Positions 6,359 to 12,250 of a DNA stretch of 38,671 nt are shown here, piece by piece. The DNA is from a virus. A program made the translations under genes and the position numbers. The number at the start of each line of letters is the position of its first letter. The stretch's first letter is position 1. The notes beneath the pieces were generated by a model. It ran no database searches. It worked only from the letters and a program-made list of their open reading frames with translations, and was not told where the DNA came from. The stretch covers positions 1 through 38,671 of the IMG/VR virus record IMGVR_UViG_3300046810_000225; one strand, given 5' to 3'.

Positions 6359-6501
6359 AGCGCCTGCCGCACGTGCCGCCGCGCACTCCGTGGCAGGACA
6401 TTCAAGCCACCCAGCGCCGCCACAAGTGGATCGAGCGCGCTGCCTACGTGGCCATCGGGCTGGTGCTCGTCGCCATCCTGTGCGGCCAGATCGGAGCGTA
6501 A
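6355..6501 (+). CDS. Small single-pass membrane protein, 48 aa
   Basis: The N-terminal half is basic and cytoplasmic-looking (PPRTPWQDIQATQRRHKWIE). The C-terminal half is one hydrophobic helix (AAYVAIGLVLVAILCGQIGA), so this is a short membrane peptide with N-in orientation predicted by the positive-inside rule. The ATG overlaps the preceding stop (ATGA). Such peptides are often missed. A role in host membrane modification is conceivable but unsupported. Confidence 0.7.
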   Translation: MKRLPHVPPRTPWQDIQATQRRHKWIERAAYVAIGLVLVAILCGQIGA

Positions 6502-6503
6502 CC

Positions 6504-6725
6504 ATGCTAATCGAAGAAAAATTCAACAAGCGCAGCGCCGATCTGATGGAAGTGCAACCGCCATCGTTTCATGTTGGCCCCTACTATTCTGCTCTCGGCA
6601 TCAAGGCGACTTTTCACCTGATACCTGGCGAAGATACCCGTACGATCTCGGCCCACATGACGCCTTCCGAAGTTTTGCAACTGGCAGAAAACCTGATTGC
6701 CGCCGCGCGTCGCTCAATGCGCTGA
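6504..6725 (+). CDS. Hypothetical protein, 73 aa
   Basis: The ATG at 6504 follows the previous stop by 2 bp, with GGAG about 8 bp upstream. The protein is small and mixed alpha/beta, ending in a helix (SEVLQLAENLIAAARRS). I do not recognise the family. No metal-binding or catalytic motif is evident. Confidence 0.7.
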   Translation: MLIEEKFNKRSADLMEVQPPSFHVGPYYSALGIKATFHLIPGEDTRTISAHMTPSEVLQLAENLIAAARRSMR

Positions 6726-6755
6726 TTCCACCATACCACCACCAAGGGAGAACAC

Positions 6756-7799
6756 ATGAACGAGAATAAATGCATCTGCGGCGAGCCTGAAACGGCTGGC
6801 ACCACGCACCGCACCGATGGGCCTTGCTACATTGCCGAGCGCGCCACTAAGACAGAGGGTGGCGAGGCGGTGGAATTCGTGCCCGATACTTCGCAAGACT
6901 GGGCAAAGCTCGACGGTGCCGTTGCATGGCATCTAATCGAGCGCCATGCTGACAGTTGGGATGAAGTTGGCAACATGATGGAATCGTGGCTTGCCGCCCG
7001 CGCCACCGCTCAAGCCGCGCCAGCCACCCCGGCACCAGCCGATCTGATAGCCTTGCTGCGTAAGCCAGAAGGCGTGGTGTCTCGCGGCGTTATGGTCGAT
7101 GCCATGAAACGCGCCGCCGACCTTTTGGAACAACGCGCCACCCCGGCACCAGCCGCCCCGCAAGCAGTACAGGCACCGACCGAGCAGACTCAGCAGGGCC
7201 ATGTGATGCCGCGCTTTGCGGCACCCGCTGGCCAACATGACGCGGGCGAATTGGCTCGGCGCTTGGAAATTACACAAGTCATGCTTGAGCAGGAGCGAAT
7301 GAAGAATGCCCATCTGCTGGATGTAATGATGTCGGTTTATCGACTCGCGCCGCGCGGCGAAGACATCAGGCTGCCCGATGGCCGGGTGTTTCGCTTCAAC
7401 GACCCGAACGCAGCCGAGACGCTGAATGCGTTGGGCCGTGCCATCCATGCGATACCCGAGAAGGCCGCGCAGGCGATGGCCAGCCGGTTCCGCGCGCAGG
7501 GCGGAATCACAAGTGACGAATCAACCGCCGCCCCGAGCAGCACCGAGGCACGCGCTACCGCAGCCGAGGATGCGCGGGATGCTGACCGCTATCGGTGGCT
7601 GCGCGATGCAAAAGCGAACGTTGCGCAAGTTCTGGACAAGAAAACCGATTGGATACCTCCTGATGAGGTTGTGCCAGGTGTCGGCGGGTACTGGGTCTAC
7701 GAATACCGCGCTGGTGACGAACTGGACGAAGCCATCGACGCCGCCATGCGCACCACCAGCCAGGAACCGGCAAGCGGCACGGAAGGCGGTGCAGCGTGA
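6756..7799 (+). CDS. Modular Ea22-like phage protein, 347 aa
   Basis: A low-complexity, Ala/Pro-rich modular protein of the kind often labelled Ea22-like. It begins with a small Cys/His cluster (CICGEP, then C near residue 24) that may bind zinc. Helical segments are separated by PAPAA linkers, then comes a segment ASRFRAQGGITSDE. It ends with the motif DADRYRWLRDA...DELDEAIDAAM, which recurs in phage accessory proteins. The ASRF-x-QGG segment is shared with the protein at 8720, also at DNA level, showing module duplication. GGGAGA precedes the ATG. Function is unknown; lambda ea22 lies in a delayed-early accessory region. Confidence 0.8.
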   Translation: MNENKCICGEPETAGTTHRTDGPCYIAERATKTEGGEAVEFVPDTSQDWAKLDGAVAWHLIERHADSWDEVGNMMESWLAARATAQAAPATPAPADLIALLRKPEGVVSRGVMVDAMKRAADLLEQRATPAPAAPQAVQAPTEQTQQGHVMPRFAAPAGQHDAGELARRLEITQVMLEQERMKNAHLLDVMMSVYRLAPRGEDIRLPDGRVFRFNDPNAAETLNALGRAIHAIPEKAAQAMASRFRAQGGITSDESTAAPSSTEARATAAEDARDADRYRWLRDAKANVAQVLDKKTDWIPPDEVVPGVGGYWVYEYRAGDELDEAIDAAMRTTSQEPASGTEGGAA

Positions 7800-8116
7800 A
7801 ATATTCCAGCATCCATGCGGGTGATACCTACTACACCGTCAGCCGTCACAAGATGGGCAACACGACGCTTAGTACCGTCGCAGTCCATCGCGTGAAAGTC
7901 ATCAGCTGCGATTCGGTGAAAGAGACCGTCACCGCGAGTTGGAACGGCAATGCGGCGCGCACCTACTTTCAGCGCGATTACTCGAAGTGGCGTGCGACCG
8001 AACCGTTGCTGATTCGTAGCGGCCTGATGGGCGCAGCGCGCCTCGCTACCCGCGACGAAATCAAAGCACACAAGGCGGCAAGCGGCACGGCTGCGAACCA
8101 AGGAGAGCAGCAATGA
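7796..8116 (+). CDS. Hypothetical protein, 106 aa (GTG start)
   Basis: The GTG overlaps the stop of the preceding gene and GGAAGG lies upstream. The protein is beta-rich in its first two thirds (HAGDTYYTVSRHKMGN...TVAVHRVKVIS) and looks like a small barrel. It is followed by a basic segment and a low-complexity tail. No family is recognised. Confidence 0.72.
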   Translation: MKYSSIHAGDTYYTVSRHKMGNTTLSTVAVHRVKVISCDSVKETVTASWNGNAARTYFQRDYSKWRATEPLLIRSGLMGAARLATRDEIKAHKAASGTAANQGEQQ

Positions 8117-8331
8117 GGGCGAGCATTGACCAAACCGGCACGCTGACGGTGCAAGCAGACAACGAACTCGAAGCGTACGCGCTTGATCGGTGGGCAGATG
8201 GCTATTTCGGCAAAGACGATTCGGCCCAACGCAAATCGGTGCTCCTCATTCAGCCCACCGTAGCCCGCGCCACCCCTCCAGCGCAAAGCGGCACTGCTGG
8301 CACACCGGATGCGGAAGGGGCGCAGCAATGA
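8113..8331 (+). CDS. Hypothetical protein, 72 aa
   Basis: The ATG overlaps the preceding stop. The visible core is LTVQADNELEAYALDRWADG, a short strand plus helix, followed by a disordered Thr/Ala/Pro-rich tail. This core pattern occurs in small phage accessory proteins of unknown role. The stop overlaps the next ATG. Confidence 0.7.
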   Translation: MRASIDQTGTLTVQADNELEAYALDRWADGYFGKDDSAQRKSVLLIQPTVARATPPAQSGTAGTPDAEGAQQ

Positions 8332-8708
8332 GCGACTTCTACGTTATTAGCCTGAAGCACACGCCGAAGCGGGACCGCTACATCACGTTCTGGCGGCCCG
8401 ATGACAGGGGCTACTGCTGGAAGCTGTCGCGGGCGGGCAAGTACACCCGCGACAACGTGATGGCGCACCTAGGCTACTACAACAGCGGATGCAGCAATAT
8501 TGCCGTGCCGTGTGACGTGGTGGACGCTATGACCGTCACGACGACCGCCGCCGACATGATCGACGGACCAGACGGCCCTGCCGTGCTGAACACGCCCGCG
8601 AACATGCGCAAGCTGATGGCCGCAGTGATCCAGCCCCCAGCATACAAGATGCGCCCAGCCGCGATCTACTTCGGGCGCAACAGTGAAAATTATCGGGCTT
8701 CGGCCTAG
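8328..8708 (+). CDS. Conserved phage hypothetical protein, 126 aa
   Basis: The start ATG overlaps the previous stop. The sequence (FYVISLKHTPKRDRYITFWR, then GYCWKLSRAGKYT) resembles a family of phage accessory proteins of unknown function. The YVISLKHT start and the W-R-P-D/GYCW spacing are the recognisable parts. A helical C-terminal half ends in RPAAIYFGRNSENYRA. No catalytic residues can be proposed. Confidence 0.75.
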   Translation: MSDFYVISLKHTPKRDRYITFWRPDDRGYCWKLSRAGKYTRDNVMAHLGYYNSGCSNIAVPCDVVDAMTVTTTAADMIDGPDGPAVLNTPANMRKLMAAVIQPPAYKMRPAAIYFGRNSENYRASA

Positions 8709-8719
8709 CAAGGACCACC

Positions 8720-9784
8720 ATGACCGACAACACCAAGCGCGGCACCGATGCCGCCCCTACTCCGGCCTGCAAAACATGCGATGGCGAACGCTTCATCGAG
8801 CGCGCGCTGTCATCCACCAGCTACACGAACGTGCCATGCCCCGATTGTGCCGCCCCTACTGCCAGCGCACCGAGCGGCGAAGCGTATAACGTGACGTATT
8901 CGCAATTCGCGAATCGCGAACATACGCCTATCGCCCCCGCTATCGAACAGCAAGCGGAGGCCAAGTTGACCGATGCGCAGTACCTAGAAATCCTCGAACC
9001 TACGCTTTCGCGCGCTGGTGTGAGGCGATTTCTGAACGGCGATCCTATCGAGCTTTACCCCGGCCATATTCAGAGCATCATTGAACGCGCTCGCGCCCAC
9101 CTCTCCGCAACTAACAGCGAAGCCCAGCCCATCGCCAGCGTTCCCGCTCAACCAGAACAGGCTCAGCAGTCGAACGTATTGCCGCCCACGCGCGGCACCG
9201 GAGGCCAACACGGTGCGGGCACTCCGGTGCTGACGGATGAGCGGATCATCGAGGTATGCGAGCAAACCTGCGGCTGGCTTGCTGGCGCTCCAGATGCCGA
9301 ACTCGTCGCCTTCGGCCGCGCCATTGAAGCAGAGGTAGCCAGCCGGTTCGCGCAGGGCGGCGTAACGAGCAACGAAGCGGTGCGGGCGGCAGTGCTTGAT
9401 GAAGTGGCCGCATCGTTCAAGCACAGCTTCCGGCCAGAAGATCGGCTGGACCCCGATTACATCGCAACTTGCATCTTGTCGCACAAAAATGAAATCCAAC
9501 AAGGGAAGCAGCATGCAGAAAAACACGCTCGGGCCGACCATCAAGGCGCTGCGGAAGATGAACGGCATGACGCAGGCGCAACTGGCGCTGGCGGTGGGGC
9601 TGGAGCGCACCAGCATCACCAACATCGAGAAGCAAAATCAGGTGGTCACGGATGTGTTAGCAGCGAAGATCGCGGAGGTGCTGGGGTATCGGATCGTGGT
9701 GAAGTTCGAGCGGCTGTGAACGCCCCATCAGCCGCACAGGAAGGCAAGCAGGCCAGCGCGCCAGGACAAGGAGAGAGCAAATGA
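8720..9784 (+). CDS. Modular Ea22-like protein with zinc-ribbon start, 354 aa (3' part overprints an HTH gene)
   Basis: The first 45 residues carry two CxxC pairs (ACKTCDG at about 17-20, PCPDC at about 40-43), a DnaJ-like zinc ribbon. Ala/Pro linkers, a helical middle and a module ending AFGRAIEAEVASRFAQGGVT follow. The last module is shared with the 347-aa protein upstream. From about residue 265 the frame runs through the HTH gene at 9513-9719 and turns into Gly/His/Glu-rich low-complexity sequence. It then ends with an ATGA overlap onto the next gene. Either the long frame is real and overlaps the HTH gene out of frame, or the protein originally ended near 9510. The N-terminal 260 residues are well supported, the tail less so. 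Confidence 0.7.
   Translation: MTDNTKRGTDAAPTPACKTCDGERFIERALSSTSYTNVPCPDCAAPTASAPSGEAYNVTYSQFANREHTPIAPAIEQQAEAKLTDAQYLEILEPTLSRAGVRRFLNGDPIELYPGHIQSIIERARAHLSATNSEAQPIASVPAQPEQAQQSNVLPPTRGTGGQHGAGTPVLTDERIIEVCEQTCGWLAGAPDAELVAFGRAIEAEVASRFAQGGVTSNEAVRAAVLDEVAASFKHSFRPEDRLDPDYIATCILSHKNEIQQGKQHAEKHARADHQGAAEDERHDAGATGAGGGAGAHQHHQHREAKSGGHGCVSSEDRGGAGVSDRGEVRAAVNAPSAAQEGKQASAPGQGESK
9513..9719 (+). CDS. XRE-family HTH protein, 68 aa, nested in another frame
   Basis: A complete HTH_3 domain: TIKALRKMNGMTQAQLALAV forms helices 1-2, GLERTSITNIEK the recognition helix, and KIAEVLGYRIVVKFERL the ending. A good ribosome site (GGGAAG) precedes the ATG. The gene lies wholly inside the 3' part of the 354-aa frame, shifted by one reading frame. 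The protein is a likely transcription regulator of the rightward operon or of host genes, and a second candidate ligand for the operator-like sites. The C-terminal GYRIVVKFE ending recalls antitoxin-like XRE proteins, but no toxin gene is adjacent. Confidence 0.85.
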   Translation: MQKNTLGPTIKALRKMNGMTQAQLALAVGLERTSITNIEKQNQVVTDVLAAKIAEVLGYRIVVKFERL

Positions 9785-10203
9785 GCACCCGTGACGACAA
9801 TCAATCGCCCTTTGATTGGGCGCCGCCAATCCGGTACGAAGAACAGCGCGCCACCCCGCCAGCGCCCAGCACCGTCGAGGTGGACGAGAACAGCAATCCG
9901 TTATTTGCCGTCCTGAAATTAGCCCTCGGCTCGCTCGCATTACATGACTTCGACGAAGCGCAAAAGCTCGGCGCACAAGCCCGCGCCGCTCTCGCAGCCA
10001 AGCCAGCCGCCAGCGCGGAACCGGGCCGGGGAGTGGGTGAAGCGGCGCGGGATGCGGCGCGATTTCGGTTGGCGATCGCAGAAGATGACAATGCCGAAAC
10101 GCTTTATGCCGCCGTGCTGAGCCACGCGCCCGACGGCGAAGCGATCCGGCGCGAGTTCGACAGCTATTTCGGTGCCCCAGCAGGCGGGAAGGACAGCGCA
10201 TGA
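9781..10203 (+). CDS. Small modular Ea22-like protein, 140 aa
   Basis: The ATG overlaps the end of the 354-aa frame and follows AAGGAGAG. The N-terminus is polar and disordered (DDNQSPFDWAPPIRYEEQ). The C-terminal part carries ARDAARFRLAIAEDDNAETL...IRREFDSYF, resembling the ARDADRYRWL motif of the 347-aa protein. It therefore appears to be a third, shorter member of the modular family. Function is unknown. Confidence 0.72.
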   Translation: MSTRDDNQSPFDWAPPIRYEEQRATPPAPSTVEVDENSNPLFAVLKLALGSLALHDFDEAQKLGAQARAALAAKPAASAEPGRGVGEAARDAARFRLAIAEDDNAETLYAAVLSHAPDGEAIRREFDSYFGAPAGGKDSA

Positions 10204-10334
10204 ACCGCACCCCGATCCTGCGCAGCGGCCAGCGCCGCGCCTTCCACAAGTGGCGCTGGCTCAAGGAGCGCCGAAGCGGATGGGACCGGCGCCAGCGCGC
10301 CGTGCTACCCGGCTGGGCCGATGCCGTTCAGTAG
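10200..10334 (+). CDS. Small very basic protein, 44 aa, last gene of the rightward operon
   Basis: A short Arg/Trp-rich peptide (GQRRAFHKWRWLKERRSGWD) whose ATG overlaps the preceding stop. Its last 30 bp overlap the end of the convergent late gene at 10305-10499. The high positive charge suggests nucleic-acid binding, but no family is recognised. Coding status rests on the coupled start and the unbroken operon pattern. Confidence 0.6.
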   Translation: MNRTPILRSGQRRAFHKWRWLKERRSGWDRRQRAVLPGWADAVQ

Positions 10335-10499
10335 CTGGTCGCGCTCGGCTTCGTAGTCGGTTGCGCAGGACGTCGCGCACCACAGCGCCCCCTTGCCGAG
10401 CGGTTCGGCGCAGTAGTGGCAGGCCCGTTTTGGCAGCAGCGGGGCATGGGCCATGATCGCGGCTTGGCGCTCGGCGTCGATTTCGGCCAGGGTTTTCAT
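10305..10499 (-). CDS. Small zinc-finger-like protein, 64 aa, last gene of the late operon
   Basis: An N-terminal helix (MKTLAEIDAERQAAIMAH) is followed by CHYCAEPLGKGALWCATSC, a four-cysteine C-x2-C-x11-C-x3-C pattern typical of a small treble-clef zinc site. Proteins with this layout are common near phage lysis genes but uncharacterised. The ATG shares an ATGA overlap with the holin-like gene upstream. The 3' end overlaps the rightward operon's last gene by 30 bp. Confidence 0.8.
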   Translation of the reverse strand: MKTLAEIDAERQAAIMAHAPLLPKRACHYCAEPLGKGALWCATSCATDYEAERDQLLNGIGPAG

Positions 10500-11020
10500 T
10501 TGGCCGGCATCGATTGCGCGAGCATGCGGGTTTTCTCCATGCTGTTCTTGGTGGTGCCGTAGAAATACGCGAACATCACGCCAACCACGCTGGTGATCAG
10601 CACGCCGAGGATGGTGTCGGCCACGCGCTGCCCGGCGACTGGCAACGGGGCGAAGGTGACGGCGCAGAAATAGGCCATGCTGAACGCCGACCAGACCGAG
10701 GCGAAATAGTAGACGAAGCGCTTGCTGAAAATGTCGTCCTGCCCAAGCGCGGCCACCTGCATGGTTCGTGCGTTCTGGACGTCGGCCAGCAGCGCGGCGG
10801 TCAGCAGCGTATCGGCCTCCAGCACCTTCTGCTGGAACTCCAGCGCCTTGGCCGGGTCGGCTTGCAAGGCGGCCAGCGCGGCATCCGGTGCCGCTGTCCC
10901 GGTGACAGTCTGCGCGATGCCGACCACGTGCGCGGCCACCGAGGCGGCCATGTCGTTACCGCTGAAATACTTGATCAGGCTGGGCGCAAGCTGCGCCAGC
11001 CCAAGAAGGATCGGGGCCAT
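10496..11020 (-). CDS. Holin-like protein, GTA 3TM-holin type, 174 aa
   Basis: The N-terminal part has one hydrophobic segment (APILLGLAQLAPSLIKYF), then a charged helical section (DPAKALEFQQKVLEADT). Two strong transmembrane helices follow near residues 110-155 (FVYYFASVWSAFSMAYF and ILGVLITSVVGVMFAYFYG). The tail YGTTKNSMEKTRML is the recurring ending of the three-TM holins first described in gene-transfer agents. Such proteins release lysozyme through the inner membrane. The ATG overlaps the lysozyme stop by one base (TGATG). The cassette contains two further membrane proteins, so which one acts as holin and which as antiholin is open. Confidence 0.8.
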   Translation of the reverse strand: MAPILLGLAQLAPSLIKYFSGNDMAASVAAHVVGIAQTVTGTAAPDAALAALQADPAKALEFQQKVLEADTLLTAALLADVQNARTMQVAALGQDDIFSKRFVYYFASVWSAFSMAYFCAVTFAPLPVAGQRVADTILGVLITSVVGVMFAYFYGTTKNSMEKTRMLAQSMPAK

Positions 11021-11442
11021 CAGAATTCTCCTGTGCGGATCATGTCGGTAACCCGCTTGGCGCGGGCGGGAACCTGCTTCTGCCATTTGCTGTCGAGCGC
11101 AGCGGCGGCGGCGGCATCCCAGCGGCCCGCCTGCAACAGCGCCAGCGTGTGCTTGAAGGCCAGCAGGCCCGCCAGCCCGAGCTGGAAGCACATGTTGGCC
11201 AGCGCATTCTGGCGCGCGTCGTTGAGCGAACGCCACCATGGCAGAGCATGGTCCAGTTCGCGCTCGACCTTGTCGATGTCGTTCTTGAGCATCAGGTCGA
11301 TCTCGTCGTCGGAGAAGTCGCGGTCAGTCAGGTTCCGGCCGACACCCCCGGTCCAGCGCGGCGGGTCGGCAGTGTCACGGTAGATGCGCGACTTGCGCCC
11401 TTCGTCGACGGTCAATTGTGCGGCCAGTTTCGCGCGGTCCAT
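11020..11442 (-). CDS. T4-type lysozyme (endolysin), 140 aa
   Basis: A glycoside hydrolase of the phage lysozyme (GH24) family that cuts the glycan of peptidoglycan. The catalytic triad is visible as E14 (VDEGRK), D23 (IYRDTAD) and T31 (RWTGGVGRN). The D-to-T distance is two residues longer than in T4 lysozyme and the usual TIGxGH reads TGGVGRN. The rest follows the family, including FSDDEIDLMLKNDI and the R-x-N-A-L-x-N core. There is no signal or SAR helix, so export needs a holin. I chose the ATG at 11442, which has AAGGAA 7 bp upstream, over a GTG 18 bp earlier that has no ribosome site. Confidence 0.9.
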   Translation of the reverse strand: MDRAKLAAQLTVDEGRKSRIYRDTADPPRWTGGVGRNLTDRDFSDDEIDLMLKNDIDKVERELDHALPWWRSLNDARQNALANMCFQLGLAGLLAFKHTLALLQAGRWDAAAAAALDSKWQKQVPARAKRVTDMIRTGEF

Positions 11443-11443
11443 G

Positions 11444-11674
11444 TTATTGTTCCTTGGCACGCCAGAAGCGCACCAGCTTGAGGGTCTGGTAGGTCAGCAC
11501 CACCAGGCCAGTCAGGCAGCCGATGCAGACCGAGACGAAGCCAACCCAGCTTTGCAAGGTCGCCAGCAGCATCGTCGCGCCGAAGGTGGTATTTACGGCA
11601 GCCATGGTGGTTGCCACTTTCGGATTGCTGGCGATGACCTCAATGGCCGACTTGATGCTTTCGGGTTCTTGCAT
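11444..11674 (-). CDS. Two-TM membrane protein, probable holin, 76 aa
   Basis: A polar N-terminus (EPESIKSAIEVIASNPKVA) is followed by two hydrophobic helices (TTFGATMLLATLQSWVGFVS and IGCLTGLVVLTYQTLKLV) and a basic tail (RFWRAKEQ). This is the layout of class II holins. It lies directly before the lysozyme gene. I prefer the ATG at 11674. An in-frame TTG at 11689 lacks a ribosome site, although the ATG's own site is weak too. Confidence 0.75.
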   Translation of the reverse strand: MQEPESIKSAIEVIASNPKVATTMAAVNTTFGATMLLATLQSWVGFVSVCIGCLTGLVVLTYQTLKLVRFWRAKEQ

Positions 11675-11768
11675 GCCGTCGTCTTTCAAGAGTAAAGTTG
11701 ATTGCGGAAACGATCACGACCGCAAACCAGATCGAGCCCCAAATGATCAGCATCATGGCGGTCCACAT
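11640..11768 (-). CDS. Out-of-frame transmembrane peptide, 42 aa, or frameshifted end of the upstream gene
   Basis: In the +1 frame relative to the 135-aa gene, an ATG at 11768 opens a frame beginning with a clear membrane helix (MWTAMMLIIWGSIWFAVVI, then SAINFTLERR). The same DNA read in the 135-aa frame gives RHDADHLGLDLVCGRD, which looks unlike a membrane protein. Either this is a separate small gene overlapping both neighbours, or the 135-aa protein is normally completed in this frame by frameshifting, a mutation or a sequencing indel near 11768. No strong ribosome site or slippery heptamer is visible. Confidence 0.45.
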   Translation of the reverse strand: MWTAMMLIIWGSIWFAVVIVSAINFTLERRRHARTRKHQVGH

Positions 11769-12093
11769 AGAGTAGTCGCAGCCCCTGTGCCAAACTGAGC
11801 AACGCCATGCCGGCGTTGTAGAAAATGGGTGGCAGGTAGGCCATGTAAAAGAGCCAGCCTGCCGCATTGCCGAGCATCGATACCAGCAGCAGCGCTTCGG
11901 TGTCGCTGCACAGCCGACCAGCCAGCAGGTAAGGCGCGGCTGCCAGCAGCACCATATCGAACAAGGCGGCGCTGCCGTGGAACACCAGCATGCTGATGTC
12001 GGTATTCGGCAGCGCTTCCGTGGCAACCGCATGGATGGCCCACAAGGCGATGATCAGCGCAGCCATGCCGACCCGCCGCCGCCAGCCGTTCAT
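11686..12093 (-). CDS. Polytopic membrane protein of the lysis region, 135 aa
   Basis: Four hydrophobic helices can be drawn: AALIIALWAIHAVAT; MLVFHGSAALFDMVLLAAAP; ALLLVSMLGNAAGWLFYMAY; and AGMALLSLAQGL. After residue 110 the sequence becomes polar and unlike a membrane protein, while the +1 frame continues with a perfect helix. The gene may therefore be frameshifted (see 11640-11768). The ATG overlaps the stop of the 30-aa gene upstream. It may be an antiholin or unrelated membrane protein; I do not recognise the family. Confidence 0.72.
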   Translation of the reverse strand: MNGWRRRVGMAALIIALWAIHAVATEALPNTDISMLVFHGSAALFDMVLLAAAPYLLAGRLCSDTEALLLVSMLGNAAGWLFYMAYLPPIFYNAGMALLSLAQGLRLLYVDRHDADHLGLDLVCGRDRFRNQLYS

Positions 12094-12182
12094 TTCTTCT
12101 TTTTCGGGGCCGGGGCTTTCGATTCTTCCGGTGGTCGCTGCTTGCCGCCGCCGGCACCGGTCGCGTTCAGGGGAGATTGCAT
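12090..12182 (-). CDS. Lys/Pro-rich micro-protein, 30 aa
   Basis: A 30-residue peptide ending PPEESKAPAPKKKK, with GAGAGG 6 bp before the ATG and a stop that overlaps the next ATG (ATGA). It fills the otherwise empty space between the tailspike and lysis genes. It is disordered and basic. Coding is supported only by the ribosome site and the coupled stop. Confidence 0.5.
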   Translation of the reverse strand: MQSPLNATGAGGGKQRPPEESKAPAPKKKK

Positions 12183-12216
12183 GGCGTTCCTCTCAGGTAG
12201 TTGTTGAACAGCATCG

Positions 12217-12240
12217 ATTGTAGCGAGTTGGCGCAAGGTA
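12217..12240 (-). promoter_or_regulatory. Possible promoter of the lysis cassette
   Basis: In the 68-bp gap after the tailspike gene the minus strand reads TACAAT (12217-12222), five of six for a -10, with only a weak -35 (TAGCAA) at 18 bp. It could allow separate timing of lysis genes. Confidence 0.3.
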
Positions 12241-12250
12241 TTGCTAAAAA

